From positions 1 through 41,140 of the forward strand of contig QKCJ01000039.1 in assembly GCA_003245715.1 (NCBI GenBank): DNA of 41,140 nucleotides, written 5' to 3'. Positions 16,881-26,536 of this stretch are shown here, piece after piece. Positions within the stretch are counted from its first letter, which is position 1. Every line of letters starts with the position of its first letter. The translations under genes were made by a program, and so were the position numbers. This DNA is from a bacterium. GTDB taxonomy: Bacteria > Planctomycetota > SZUA-567. Below the pieces are notes generated by a model, which did no database searches, was not told where the DNA came from, and saw only the letters and a program-made list of their open reading frames with translations.

Positions 16881-17004
16881 AATTATTCTTCTTTAAAGCG
16901 TGTCGTTAAAAGATTATCTTGATTTAAGGGTGGTCTGCGGTATCATTGTTTGAATCTGCATAATTGATTGCAGCTTGTTGGCTTGTTTCTGATATCATAT
17001 AAAT

Positions 17005-18414
17005 ATGCTTTTTAATTCTATTATATTTATTTTCGTTTTTCTGCCGCTGACGGTGATTTTGTATTTCACTCTCAATAAATTGCGGTTGACGCGTGTGGCT
17101 CTCAACCTGCTGGTTGTGGCATCGCTGTTTTTCTATACTTGGTGGAAACCGGAATATTTGCCGGTCTTTCTGGGGTCGATTATTGTCAATTATTTTCTCG
17201 GTCGCGCACTTGGCCGGCGGGTGCAGTCCGAGGACTCACCGGCGGCGGCAACCAGAGCGATCCTTGCCTTCGGAATAATACTTAACCTCTCCGCGCTCTG
17301 TTATTACAAGTATACGAACTTCCTGATTGAGATTGCCAACTCGCTGGCGGACAAACCGTTTTTCCTGCAGCTTGATATTATTCTGCCGCTGGCGATAAGT
17401 TTCTTCACGTTTCAGCAAATTGCGTATCTGGTCGACAGTTATAAAGGGCTGACTAGCGAGTACCGGTTTTCCAATTATGCGTTATTTGTTTCATTCTTTC
17501 CGCAGCTCATTGCCGGGCCGATTGTCCATCATAAAGAAATGATGCCGCAGTTTGCCAGTAATAAGGCCAAGCTTGTTAACTGGCACAATATTTATTTTGG
17601 TTTGCTGATCTTTGTGATCGGGTTATTCAAGAAGAATTTCTTTGCGGATAACCTGAGCATTTATGTTGATATTGCTTTTAAAAATTCAGCTGTGTTTGGT
17701 TTTTTTGAGAGTTGGCTGGCGTCGTTTGCGTATTCATTCCAGCTTTATTTTGATTTTTCTGGTTACTGTGACATGGCGATGGGGGCGGCGCTGATGCTTA
17801 ATATTCATCTGCCTGCGAACTTTAATTCGCCGTACAAGGCGCGAAATATTCAGGATTTCTGGCGGCGCTGGCATATAACCTTGTCGCGCTTTTTGCGTGA
17901 CTATATTTATATTCCGCTTGGCGGAAACCGCAAGGGTAGTCTGCGGACATATGTGAATCTGTTCTCGGTATTTTTGATTGGTGGCATCTGGCATGGTGCT
18001 GGCTGGGGCTTTATTGTCTGGGGTGCGCTGCATGGTTTGGGGGTTTGCTGTCACCGTTTATGGACGAAGAATAAAATCCATATCCCGAAGTGGCCGGCGA
18101 TAATAATTACGTTTCTGTTTGTGAATCTGACTTGGATATTCTTCCGTGCGGAGACGCTGACTCAGGCCGGGAATTTGATATCGGCGATGATCGGGCGGAG
18201 GGGTTTTGTGTATGGTGGTATTGCCACAAGCGAGAAACTTGTTTTCATGCTGCTGTTGTCATTTGCGGTAATGTATCTGCTGCCGAATTCAGTTCAGTTT
18301 TTGCAGAGCAGGAGAAAGGAATCTGTCTGGGCGGCGGTTGGGATAGGGGTGTTGATTTCAATTCTGATTCTCAACAAAACAACGATAAGCAAGTTTATCT
18401 ATTTTAACTTTTAG
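17005..18414 (+). CDS. MBOAT O-acyltransferase (AlgI/DltB type)
   Basis: A polytopic inner-membrane enzyme that moves acyl (usually acetyl) groups across the membrane for O-acylation of an exopolysaccharide or other envelope glycan. The 469 residues start MLFNSIIFIFVFLPLT, as in AlgI relatives. The MBOAT signature includes YFDFSGYCDMAMG, RRWHITLSRFLRDYIYIPLGG and the catalytic His region GGIWHGAGW (His330), with a second conserved His343 in GALHGLG. No Shine-Dalgarno sequence is visible, and a TATAAA box lies so close to the ATG that it cannot be its promoter. The next gene encodes an SGNH partner 21 bases downstream, as in other MBOAT-SGNH acetylation systems. The target glycan is unknown. 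Confidence 0.92.
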   Translation: MLFNSIIFIFVFLPLTVILYFTLNKLRLTRVALNLLVVASLFFYTWWKPEYLPVFLGSIIVNYFLGRALGRRVQSEDSPAAATRAILAFGIILNLSALCYYKYTNFLIEIANSLADKPFFLQLDIILPLAISFFTFQQIAYLVDSYKGLTSEYRFSNYALFVSFFPQLIAGPIVHHKEMMPQFASNKAKLVNWHNIYFGLLIFVIGLFKKNFFADNLSIYVDIAFKNSAVFGFFESWLASFAYSFQLYFDFSGYCDMAMGAALMLNIHLPANFNSPYKARNIQDFWRRWHITLSRFLRDYIYIPLGGNRKGSLRTYVNLFSVFLIGGIWHGAGWGFIVWGALHGLGVCCHRLWTKNKIHIPKWPAIIITFLFVNLTWIFFRAETLTQAGNLISAMIGRRGFVYGGIATSEKLVFMLLLSFAVMYLLPNSVQFLQSRRKESVWAAVGIGVLISILILNKTTISKFIYFNF

Positions 18415-18435
18415 AATGGGTCGGGGTTTATCCTG

Positions 18436-19497
18436 ATGAAAGAGATAGAGAAAAAAGTCTTAAAGCGTGTTTGCCTGATTGCCCTGACGATATTGGTGCT
18501 GGTTGGTGGCTGGGCGGCTGCGTGTTTTGTGATTGACCCGCTTTCGTTATTTCATGCGAGTCTGCCTGAGCCGTATCTGCCGGCAGTGGGGCAGTCGCGT
18601 TTTCGTAATCCAGGACAGATTATAAATTACGGTCATCGTTTTGAAGGAGCGCTAATCGGCAATTCTGTTGCGGCCAATTTTTCGCCTGAGCTAATTAAAG
18701 AGAAGCTTGGGTTTTACCCCATGCGTCTGACTATGGATGGTTCAACCTTAAGTTTGCAGGCAAAAGAGGTCGGGCTGTTTTTACGAAATAATTCTGATTC
18801 CACAAATGTATTCTGGGTTTTGTATGGATTTTTTAAGCCTTCAAATTTTGATGGTGATAGTGGCGGCGTTGTTGATCTAACGCTTTACGATGATATCAGG
18901 GTCAATGATATTGAAGTCTATATGAGTTATTATATTTTGTCTTATATCAAAATAAAATTACTTAAGAATCCGAAAACGATTAATAATGAAGATTATTACT
19001 GGATGGATAAATTTGCGGATAATTATTCATTGTCTGCGACTGAGAAGGGTTTTGTGGCTAAGAAATTTGAGATATCTGAAAAATCTCAGGAAATAAATAA
19101 CCGTGTTACTGAAAATATCAGAAATAATATTGAGCCATGGGTAAGGAAATATCCCAAGAGCAGGTTTCGCTTCGTTCTTCCTCCTATATCTGTCATAATG
19201 TTTAAACATCATATTTCAGGGTATAAAAGAATCATGCGTGAAATGCTGGCGTTGTCCGAGAAGTATAAAAATATAGAAATATATAATTTCTATATGCTTG
19301 AAGATATAATAACTGATATAAGCAATTATCGGGATCAGGTTCATTATTCAGCCAAAGTGAATGACCTTATGGTTGAGCTTATGGGCAGGAAGCAATACCT
19401 TCTTGATGCTGCTAACATTGAAAAGGCCGAGAAGATAATGGATTATTATGCAACCATAAAGCCGGAAGATATTGGCATTGTTTATGACGAAAAATAA
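18436..19497 (+). CDS. SGNH-like periplasmic partner of MBOAT acyltransferase
   Basis: A 353-residue protein with one N-terminal membrane anchor (about residues 12-33) and an extracytoplasmic domain. The likely catalytic Ser77 lies in GALIGNSVAANF, and a DxxH pair (Asp300, His303) in YRDQVHYS. These fit the Ser and Asp-His of SGNH/AlgX-AlgJ/DltD-like proteins that complete acyl transfer from the MBOAT channel to the glycan. It shares little else with named members. It overlaps no gene and ends 22 bases before a convergent minus-strand gene, with no terminator visible. The 3' half is noticeably more AT-rich than the MBOAT gene. Confidence 0.75.
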   Translation: MKEIEKKVLKRVCLIALTILVLVGGWAAACFVIDPLSLFHASLPEPYLPAVGQSRFRNPGQIINYGHRFEGALIGNSVAANFSPELIKEKLGFYPMRLTMDGSTLSLQAKEVGLFLRNNSDSTNVFWVLYGFFKPSNFDGDSGGVVDLTLYDDIRVNDIEVYMSYYILSYIKIKLLKNPKTINNEDYYWMDKFADNYSLSATEKGFVAKKFEISEKSQEINNRVTENIRNNIEPWVRKYPKSRFRFVLPPISVIMFKHHISGYKRIMREMLALSEKYKNIEIYNFYMLEDIITDISNYRDQVHYSAKVNDLMVELMGRKQYLLDAANIEKAEKIMDYYATIKPEDIGIVYDEK

Positions 19498-19519
19498 CTC
19501 GTGCGACATAAGCCCAAAG

Positions 19520-21292
19520 TTAATCGTGCTGTTTTCGGAATCCTTTTTTGATATTGTTTTTGTCAATTAATCTAAGACTGGCCGGTGCTTCAGAATTAAG
19601 CGGGGCGTACCAGAGGCTGCCTTGGATATCATAAAACGGTATCCCATCAATCATTATTCTTTCTGGGCTAATTGTAGGCTTGGGTGCGGTTTCAAATCCA
19701 TTTACTTTTGCTCCCTGATAATATTCTTTATTGACAACACCTTTGTGATAATAAAGCAAGCCCGCAGCAATCAGCAGCAGTGGTATGAAAAGGTTGAGCT
19801 TTGCAAACAGTCTCTCAAGTGGTTTGAGATTGCAGATAAACAGCGCGAAGGAATAAGCCGCAAAAACAAATAATGACGCACGCATGAAGCGGATCGTCGG
19901 GGCGGTGGCAAAGAGTGTAAGAATGCCAATAAACCATGGCGCCAGAATTATAAGGCTTGCGGCGATACTTATCTGGCGGCGCCTGGTGATAAGCGTCACG
20001 GCCAGAAGCACGATTGAAAACGCCCAGATGCAGAGGTTGTACCAGACGAGTTTGAGCCACGGTCTGATCCACTCCAATGAAAATAGCGGTAGCTCCCAGG
20101 CGTCTGGACGGTTGAGGAATTTGCTGCGTCCGGCATTGTCTGTCGGGTCACCACTATCAAAGCCTCGTCCCCAGGTTTTAACGTCAGCATAGACCTGATG
20201 CGCGTCTTTCTGTGGTACTGACCATTGCAGATCAAGACGGGTTGAGTTCATTGGGAAAATCAGATGGCCGGTCATGATTATGTTTCGGCCAAACCATGGC
20301 AGGAAGAAAACCAGAAAAAACAGAATGCTCCACCGCAGGTAGCGCTTGAGAAGTTTGAGCGAATAATCAGAATTGCGGCAGCAGAAGTAGAGTCCTGCGC
20401 AGACCGTCAGACAGGCCTGAAAGGCGTAGCTCAATTTTACGGTGAAGAGCAGCGCGCAGAATGGCAGCAGCATGGTAAAGAGTTGGCGGGTTGCGTTCCT
20501 GTCGATGTTTAGTGTTATTTCAATAAGCAGTTTCATGGTATAGCAGCTGGCTATATCAAGGGTGATTGCCGGAGTTATGCTGCGGCTTTTGCCGAATAGA
20601 AACGCGAACATCAGAATTGCATAGATGATGGCGAAGGTGTTGCTGAGGCGGTTTGGGCTTTGTCCGCGAAAGAGCTGGCTGCAGGTTGCGGTTATGTCGA
20701 TAAAGAAGGCCACTACCAGCAGCGTGTTCATTACATGGAATGAACTTTCGTGCAGGGTTGTGCCCTCCATGATTCCTGCCAGAAGAAAGTTTGCGTTGTT
20801 ATAGGCGAAAAACGGGCAGAGGTTGCCAAGGCCATAAACGATGGGTGATTCGGCGTACCATTTGGCTGTCTGCAGGTGGTACTTGCCGGTGTCGAAAATA
20901 ACCGGGCCGAGGATTGAGTAAAAGGCGTAGGCAATTACAGCCAGCAGCAGTAAGAATGATACTACGCGGTTTTCATGAATAAACTGATAGGCTTTTGTGT
21001 AGTAGGTGCGCAGATCCTTGAGTGAGGAAATAAAACCGAATAAGGCGATGGCCGCGGGGGCGATGGTTGCGTAATAATTGAGCGCTGTAAAGTAATGTTC
21101 GATTGTCAGCAGCAGTGTTAAAAAAGCGTAGCCGGAAAAAAATACAGGAAAGAGTGATCTGCCATCTTCCAGATAATCATGCAGTCTGGTTATCCTGCAA
21201 AAGCTCAGTCCGCAACCAAGAATAAGACCACCCCATAGAAGCCAGTTAAATATAATCCAGGCCATTGCTGGTATTGCGGCGGTTTCAGGCAT
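19520..21292 (-). CDS. Polytopic membrane protein, GT-C-like (LIC_10190-type)
   Basis: A 590-residue protein with roughly a dozen hydrophobic helices and no soluble enzymatic domain. The segment DTGKYHLQTAKWYAESPIVYGLGNL, followed by a short loop, resembles LIC_10190-family membrane proteins found in surface-polysaccharide loci. These look like GT-C glycosyltransferases or polymerases, but no activity is established. The ATG at 21292 overlaps the upstream stop codon (ATGCCTGA) and follows GGAG, so the two minus-strand genes are translationally coupled. An upstream in-frame start at 21358 would overlap the preceding gene by over 70 bases. Function is by resemblance and context. Confidence 0.65.
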   Translation of the reverse strand: MPETAAIPAMAWIIFNWLLWGGLILGCGLSFCRITRLHDYLEDGRSLFPVFFSGYAFLTLLLTIEHYFTALNYYATIAPAAIALFGFISSLKDLRTYYTKAYQFIHENRVVSFLLLLAVIAYAFYSILGPVIFDTGKYHLQTAKWYAESPIVYGLGNLCPFFAYNNANFLLAGIMEGTTLHESSFHVMNTLLVVAFFIDITATCSQLFRGQSPNRLSNTFAIIYAILMFAFLFGKSRSITPAITLDIASCYTMKLLIEITLNIDRNATRQLFTMLLPFCALLFTVKLSYAFQACLTVCAGLYFCCRNSDYSLKLLKRYLRWSILFFLVFFLPWFGRNIIMTGHLIFPMNSTRLDLQWSVPQKDAHQVYADVKTWGRGFDSGDPTDNAGRSKFLNRPDAWELPLFSLEWIRPWLKLVWYNLCIWAFSIVLLAVTLITRRRQISIAASLIILAPWFIGILTLFATAPTIRFMRASLFVFAAYSFALFICNLKPLERLFAKLNLFIPLLLIAAGLLYYHKGVVNKEYYQGAKVNGFETAPKPTISPERIMIDGIPFYDIQGSLWYAPLNSEAPASLRLIDKNNIKKGFRKQHD

Positions 21293-22583
21293 CGTTGGTT
21301 GTCTCCGGTTTTGACTGGTTGGCTTGGCTGCAGTCACATAAAAGCGGAAGCATGACAATCAGGTATAACAACGGCTGGCGCATTACATTGTTGCCCAGTG
21401 AAAATACAAGAATTGTCAGGGTCATTGCCATATAGAAGATATCATTGTTTTTCCATGATTGCCATAGGGCGCGCAGGCAGAGGAGAAACCAGATTAGCAT
21501 TGAAGTTGCCCCGGCGGTCAGGGCGATATCAAGAAAAGTGTTGTGTGATTCGTAAGCATCTGAGACGCCGCCGAAGACCTTGACGTGGCCGGTTTGTCCG
21601 CCAAAGCCATAGCCCCATACCGGTGATTCTCGGAGTATTTTTGCCGTGTTTGAATATAGCGGACGGCGCACATCCCAGCTTGAAATAATTTTCGGTGTTG
21701 CGTATTTGTTTACCATATTGCTGAATGACTGTACCAGCTGTGGCCCTTTTGCCAGAAAGATTACTGCTAGGATTATAAAGATTGGCAGGATGATTTTTAA
21801 CAGCCCGCGCCAGCTTATGCGTTTAGCGGTATCTGATATTTTGCCGGCAATCAGCAGGATAAGCAGAATCGCTGGGAAAGAGAGTAGCGCTGCGATGGCG
21901 CTTGAGGAGCGGCTGTCGAAAATAAGCAGTATATTTATAGCAAAGCACAGAAGTGAAAGACCGCGTGTTAGCCAGCCTTTGGATTTTGTCAGAAGATAAA
22001 AACTAATGGCCATTAGAACTACAGCAATAAAGCCCAGCTGGTTCGGATTCATTGTAAACCCTTCGAGGCGCGGACCTGTCCAGCCGGCGAAATATATATC
22101 GCGTCCTAACAAAGTTTTCATCCCGAGCTTGCCAAGAATGTATGGCAGCAGGTAAAAAGGGGTTGCCGTGAAGGCTATTACCTTGAGAGCCAGTTGCGTT
22201 CTTTGGGTGTTTGAAAAAATCAAGGGAATAATATAGGTCAGGCCGGTAAGGTAGATAAAGGCCAGCAGATTGTGCGCGAATCCGGGAGGGGTGATGTCGT
22301 TGATGAATGTCCGGGTGATGCAGCCGGTGATTGCGCAGGCCCAGAAAACAGCCCAGCAGATAATGAATGTCCTCGAGGGCATGAGCCGGGCTTTGCTGAA
22401 TGCCCGTTGGCAAATTATTATGGTTGAGCTGATAAGTACGGCGATCTCGCTTGGGCCGATTACCTCGGACATAAAACGGATTCTTTTGGCGATGCTTAAC
22501 ATCATGCCGATGGAAAAAATAATTACAGCTATATTAATGAAAAGGGATTCCGGCTTTTTTTCTGGTTGGTCAGAGAGTTCCAT
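21285..22583 (-). CDS. O-antigen ligase/polymerase-like membrane protein (Wzy_C)
   Basis: A 432-residue polytopic membrane protein. The region ILRESPVWGYGFGG, followed by YESHNTFLDIALTAG (His347), matches the large periplasmic loop of the Wzy_C/RfaL family, which either polymerises O-antigen units or ligates undecaprenyl-linked glycan to an acceptor. Sequence alone cannot separate WaaL, Wzy and protein O-oligosaccharyltransferases (PglL) in this family. It is the first gene of a two-gene minus-strand unit with the GT-C-like protein. Confidence 0.78.
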   Translation of the reverse strand: MELSDQPEKKPESLFINIAVIIFSIGMMLSIAKRIRFMSEVIGPSEIAVLISSTIIICQRAFSKARLMPSRTFIICWAVFWACAITGCITRTFINDITPPGFAHNLLAFIYLTGLTYIIPLIFSNTQRTQLALKVIAFTATPFYLLPYILGKLGMKTLLGRDIYFAGWTGPRLEGFTMNPNQLGFIAVVLMAISFYLLTKSKGWLTRGLSLLCFAINILLIFDSRSSSAIAALLSFPAILLILLIAGKISDTAKRISWRGLLKIILPIFIILAVIFLAKGPQLVQSFSNMVNKYATPKIISSWDVRRPLYSNTAKILRESPVWGYGFGGQTGHVKVFGGVSDAYESHNTFLDIALTAGATSMLIWFLLCLRALWQSWKNNDIFYMAMTLTILVFSLGNNVMRQPLLYLIVMLPLLCDCSQANQSKPETTNDA

Positions 22584-22949
22584 ATTGATTGCTTTCTGAT
22601 CTTTGGCAGCATATTTTGTGGCGGATCATAATTCGTATGTGTGCTGGCAGTGATTAATATTTTATATAATTACAGAAAGTGATTTTATTGTCAGAAGAGG
22701 GCGGATTCAAGTATATAAATAAAAATGTGCCTGAGGAGGGTTTGCGGCGTAACTGACGGCATTGGGAAATCATCAAAATCGGGCCGTGGATTGTGGCGTT
22801 GTTTTTGTGTAAGGCTTGGGTTGTTAGTCAGTTATGGCAAGGCTTTTTTGAATTAATCTCTTGCAATGGGCGGGTGGTAAAATATAATCTGATTTTTAAA
22901 TTTCTTCTCGGGTAAGTCTCTTTTTTTATAAAGTGAAAGTTAATAAATA
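22584..22949. other. Divergent intergenic region before wbpA
   Basis: 366 bases between outward-facing genes. A good plus-strand promoter lies at 22861-22888. No equally clear minus-strand promoter was found, and no gene. Confidence 0.5.
22861..22888 (+). promoter_or_regulatory. Sigma-70-type promoter of wbpA operon
   Basis: TTGCAA, a 16-base spacer and a perfect TATAAT. It ends 61 bases upstream of the wbpA start codon and is the clearest vegetative promoter in the window. Confidence 0.7.
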
Positions 22950-24308
22950 ATGGTAAAAAGAAAAAGTGCTAAGCCGTCAGGTCACAAAGAATTGGCTGAT
23001 TATTTATTGGGTAAGATAAATGACCGTAGCGCAAAGATCGGCATTATCGGAATGGGTTATGTTGGCTTGCCGCTGGCAATTGAGTTTGCCAAGGCCGGTT
23101 ATCCGGTAGTCGGTTTTGATATTGATCAGAAAAAAATAGACTGTATTAACTCCGGCAAGGCTTATATCAAGCATATTCCGTCTGAAAAGATGAAGATACT
23201 TGCTGGAAACAAGAAATGTTCTGCGACAACGAACTTTTCCAAAATAAGCGATGTTGACTGTATTATTATCTGTGTTCCGACCCCGCTTACCCAGCATCGT
23301 GAGCCGGATATGAAATACATTGAAATCACGGTTGAGGTTATTGCCAAGTATCTGCAGCGAGGACAGATGGTTGTCCTTGAGAGTACTACATATCCCGGCA
23401 CTACCCGCGAGGTTGTCCAGCCGCCGCTTGAAGCTTCCGGGCTTAAGGCTGGTAAGGATTTCTTCCTGGCATATTCGCCTGAACGTGAAGATCCGGGCAA
23501 CAAGAGTTTTTCAACCGGTAATATTCCCAAGGTTGTCGGCGGCCTGAGTGCCAACTGCCGCAAAATTGCCTGTGAAATGTATAATTCTGTTGTCAGTGGC
23601 ACGACCCCGGTTAGCAGCCCTGACACTGCGGAAGCGACAAAGCTTCTGGAGAATATCTTCCGTAGCGTCAATATCGCGCTCGTCAATGAAATGAAGGTTG
23701 TCTTTGACCGGATGGGAATTGACGTCTGGGAGGTTATCAAGGCTGCCAGCACCAAGCCTTTTGGCTATATGCCTTTCTATCCCGGCCCCGGCCTCGGCGG
23801 TCACTGTATTCCGATTGACCCATTCTACCTGACTTGGAAAGCTAGGGAGTTTGACTGCGCGACGCGCTTTATCGAGCTTGCCGGTGAGATCAACACTTCA
23901 ATGCCCGAGTATGTAATTCACAAGCTTTCCGAAGCACTTAACGGGGCAAAGAAGAGCCTCAACGGAAGCAAGGTTCTGCTGCTTGGTATTGCTTACAAGA
24001 AGGATGTGGATGATGACCGTGAGAGTCCGAGTCTGCGCCTGATTGAGCTGATGAAGAATGTGGGTGTGAATGTGGATTATCATGATCCGCACGTGCCGAT
24101 GCTCAAGAAGAGCCGCAAGTATAATTATGCACTGAAGTCAATCAAGCTTACTCCGGAAAATGTCAGGAAGTATGATGCGGTGCTTATTGCTACTGCGCAT
24201 ACAGATGTTGACTATAAGATGCTTGGGGCGAACGCTTCAATTATTATTGATACCCGTGATGCGATGCGCGCTCAGGGCAGGACAAAAGCCAAGGTTGTGA
24301 TGGCATAA
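22950..24308 (+). CDS. wbpA: UDP-N-acetylglucosamine 6-dehydrogenase (WbpA-like)
   Basis: Oxidises a UDP-sugar twice at C6 using NAD to make a uronic acid nucleotide sugar, most likely UDP-GlcNAcA. The NAD motif GIIGMGYVG is at residues 31-39. The central dimer helix and catalytic Cys286 in GPGLGGHCIPIDP are present. ESTTYPGTT and AYSPEREDPGN are segments shared with WbpA and UDP-GlcNAc dehydrogenases, rather than UDP-glucose dehydrogenases. The C-terminal UDP-binding domain includes GIAYKKDVDDDRESPS. At 452 residues it is full length. It overlaps the next start by one base (TAATG). Its product would feed the glycan made by the nearby acyltransferase, glycosyltransferase and Wzy/WaaL-like proteins. 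Confidence 0.92.
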   Translation: MVKRKSAKPSGHKELADYLLGKINDRSAKIGIIGMGYVGLPLAIEFAKAGYPVVGFDIDQKKIDCINSGKAYIKHIPSEKMKILAGNKKCSATTNFSKISDVDCIIICVPTPLTQHREPDMKYIEITVEVIAKYLQRGQMVVLESTTYPGTTREVVQPPLEASGLKAGKDFFLAYSPEREDPGNKSFSTGNIPKVVGGLSANCRKIACEMYNSVVSGTTPVSSPDTAEATKLLENIFRSVNIALVNEMKVVFDRMGIDVWEVIKAASTKPFGYMPFYPGPGLGGHCIPIDPFYLTWKAREFDCATRFIELAGEINTSMPEYVIHKLSEALNGAKKSLNGSKVLLLGIAYKKDVDDDRESPSLRLIELMKNVGVNVDYHDPHVPMLKKSRKYNYALKSIKLTPENVRKYDAVLIATAHTDVDYKMLGANASIIIDTRDAMRAQGRTKAKVVMA

Positions 24309-25354
24309 TGGATAAAACGCCCTGTATAAGTGATTTTGCTCATCAACGAGACAATAATTATAACTTAATAAGGGTGGTTCTGGCGTTGGCTGTCTGGCTG
24401 GGGCATTGTTTTGTTTTTCACCGTGGTGGCAATACTCCTGTGACTGAGGTTACAGGGGCTTTTGCTGTAAATATTTTCTTTGCCGTAAGCGGTTTTCTGA
24501 TTGCCAAGAGCGTTTGCCTCAGGGCGTCAATAACAGCTTTTTGCCGTGCCAGAATTTTGCGAATTTATCCGGCGGCAATAGTATTGTCTCTGGTGGTGGT
24601 TTTTATAATTGGTCCGGCGGTTACATCTGAGGAAGTTGCCTCGTATTTCAGCAATGTCAAGACGTATGTCTTTTTAATTATCAACAGCACCCTTATTATT
24701 TTACGTAATTCTCTGCCGGGGGTGTTTGAGAGTAATCCTATTTCCGGTGTTATTAATGGTTCTTTATGGACTTTGCCCTGGGAAATCAGGGCGTATTTCA
24801 TCGTTGGTGTTTTAGCTTTCTTTGTTGGTATCCATAAAAGGATTTCGACGTTTTTTTTTGTGTCGGTGATTCTGCTTGAAGCTTTGTATACGCAATACCC
24901 CTGGAGCAGTAAGTGGTATGTTGAAGTTGCACTGAGATTTTTTTCATACTTTTTCATGGGGGTTTTGTTATACAAGTACAGGGATGCCATTGCATTGCGC
25001 CTGAAATATTTTGTAATGTCTGTGCTGGTAATGGCGGTTTCGTATTTTTTTGGTATTTTTGAGTTGGCGGCGCTGTTTTTTCTGCCATATGCCGTATTTT
25101 ATCTTGTATATGTTCCGGCCTGGGTAATTCGTCACTATAGCCGTTTGGGTGATTATTCGTACGGCATTTATATCTATCATTCCGTTGTATTGCAGGTGCT
25201 GCTTTATTATTATACTTCAATTTCCCTGATGCTGTTAATCGGGTTATCTTTTGTTGTAACTATGGCTCTGGCAATTGCCTCATGGCATTTTATAGAAAAC
25301 CCCAGTTTGGCACTGAAAGACAGGCCACTTAAAATTTTGGGCTGCCAATTATGA
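24308..25354 (+). CDS. Acyltransferase-3 family membrane protein (OafA type)
   Basis: A 348-residue integral membrane protein with about ten helices. The family start NNYNLIRVVLALAVWLGHCFVF contains the conserved Arg and His, and FFAVSGFLIAKS and RARILRIYPA follow. Members O-acetylate sugars of LPS, capsule or nodulation factors. No SGNH domain is fused. It is coupled by a one-base overlap to wbpA and by an ATGA overlap to the next glycosyltransferase, so it modifies the same glycan by inference. Confidence 0.88.
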   Translation: MDKTPCISDFAHQRDNNYNLIRVVLALAVWLGHCFVFHRGGNTPVTEVTGAFAVNIFFAVSGFLIAKSVCLRASITAFCRARILRIYPAAIVLSLVVVFIIGPAVTSEEVASYFSNVKTYVFLIINSTLIILRNSLPGVFESNPISGVINGSLWTLPWEIRAYFIVGVLAFFVGIHKRISTFFFVSVILLEALYTQYPWSSKWYVEVALRFFSYFFMGVLLYKYRDAIALRLKYFVMSVLVMAVSYFFGIFELAALFFLPYAVFYLVYVPAWVIRHYSRLGDYSYGIYIYHSVVLQVLLYYYTSISLMLLIGLSFVVTMALAIASWHFIENPSLALKDRPLKILGCQL

Positions 25355-26532
25355 ATTCTACATCAGAGAGTTTATGCTTAGCTGGCGATCCGGCACCAGA
25401 GCAGAAAAACATTCTGATTTATTTTCCTACCTTCAGCCGTGGTGGTATGGAGAAGAATGCGGTATACGCAGCAAACCTTTTTGTGGATAATGGTTATTGC
25501 GTTAAGTTTGTCTATGCCAGAAGTAGCGGCGGGCAGTTTGAGCAGATTGATTCACGAGTTTGTAAACTCAGAATTGGTGGCTGGCTTAACCTACCTCTAT
25601 GTAACCGTTTTGTACTTGATGCGGTAAGCTCATTTCTTTCATTTCTGAAAATACTCTTTCACAGTCAGCGCAGCAATACTCTAGTGTTGTCATTTCAGTC
25701 GCATATTATGGCGGTGCTGGCTGCGAAAATAATGCGCAGAAAAATTGCGGTGCGAATTTCTAGTCATCCTGATGCGGGAAAGACTGCTACCGGTTGGCTG
25801 ATGCCCGGAATTTCGGCGCGGCTGAAATCATTCTTTTATAAATACGCGGATGTTGTTATCAGTAATTCCGAAGAAAATTCGGAGTGTTATGGCAGAATTC
25901 TTGGCAGATCTGTCCGGACTGTTGCTAACCCTGTACTTGGTGGCAAGGCGGCAGTAAAATCTCAGATACCTCTGCATCCCTGGCTTGCGGATAAAAAATT
26001 GCCGGTTGTGGTCAGTGCCGGTAGATTTTCTGTTGAGAAGAATTTTGAGGCGCTGCTTGAGGCCTTTGGCAGGGTGGTTGATGACTGCCCGTCCCGGCTG
26101 ATTATTTTCGGCGATGGCGTCTTGCGCGATAAATATCAGCAGATAATCGTAAGGCTGGGGCTTGAGGGTTCTGTTTCCTTGCCGGGGTTTGTTGATAATA
26201 GCGCAGAGCAGTTTTCCTGTGCGGATCTTTTTGTTCTGACTTCGTTATATGAGGGTTTACCTAATGCCCTTATTGAAGCGCTGGCGGCAGGTTGTCCGGC
26301 GGTTTCGGTTGCGTGTCACAGTGGTCCGAAAGAGATTTTGCTTGAGGGCGAAGGGGGGGATCTGGTGCCGCAGGGAGACCTCACGGCACTGGCTGAAGCA
26401 ATCCGGAGAAATCTTTCTGATAAACAATATTCATTGGCAAAACTTAAACACGCCCAGACCGGACTTGACCGCTTCTCAGAAGAGAAAGTCAATGCCGCAT
26501 ACCTTGCTCTGACAGAGGAAATTATCGGCTAA
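25351..26532 (+). CDS. GT4-family glycosyltransferase
   Basis: A 393-residue GT-B fold enzyme that transfers a sugar from a nucleotide donor to a lipid-linked or glycan acceptor on the cytoplasmic face. The N-terminal glycine-rich loop is FSRGGMEKNAVYAA. The C-terminal donor domain has VVSAGRFSVEKNFEALLEAF and the EX7E motif in SLYEGLPNALIEALAAGCP. Donor and acceptor cannot be told. It is the third gene of the wbpA operon (ATGA overlap). A short stem, CCGG/CCGG followed by CTTTT (26537-26556), may end the unit. Confidence 0.9.
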   Translation: MNSTSESLCLAGDPAPEQKNILIYFPTFSRGGMEKNAVYAANLFVDNGYCVKFVYARSSGGQFEQIDSRVCKLRIGGWLNLPLCNRFVLDAVSSFLSFLKILFHSQRSNTLVLSFQSHIMAVLAAKIMRRKIAVRISSHPDAGKTATGWLMPGISARLKSFFYKYADVVISNSEENSECYGRILGRSVRTVANPVLGGKAAVKSQIPLHPWLADKKLPVVVSAGRFSVEKNFEALLEAFGRVVDDCPSRLIIFGDGVLRDKYQQIIVRLGLEGSVSLPGFVDNSAEQFSCADLFVLTSLYEGLPNALIEALAAGCPAVSVACHSGPKEILLEGEGGDLVPQGDLTALAEAIRRNLSDKQYSLAKLKHAQTGLDRFSEEKVNAAYLALTEEIIG

Positions 26533-26536
26533 ATAT

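Noticed and set aside
16975..17004. Promoter TTGTTG-17-TATAAA directly before the MBOAT gene
   Set aside because: Transcription would start after the ATG at 17005, which also matches the family N-terminus, so it cannot serve this gene as annotated.
22723..22860. Short frame starting MCLRRVCG before wbpA
   Set aside because: About 40 codons, no ribosome site, Cys/Arg-rich chance translation, and it lies upstream of the wbpA promoter.
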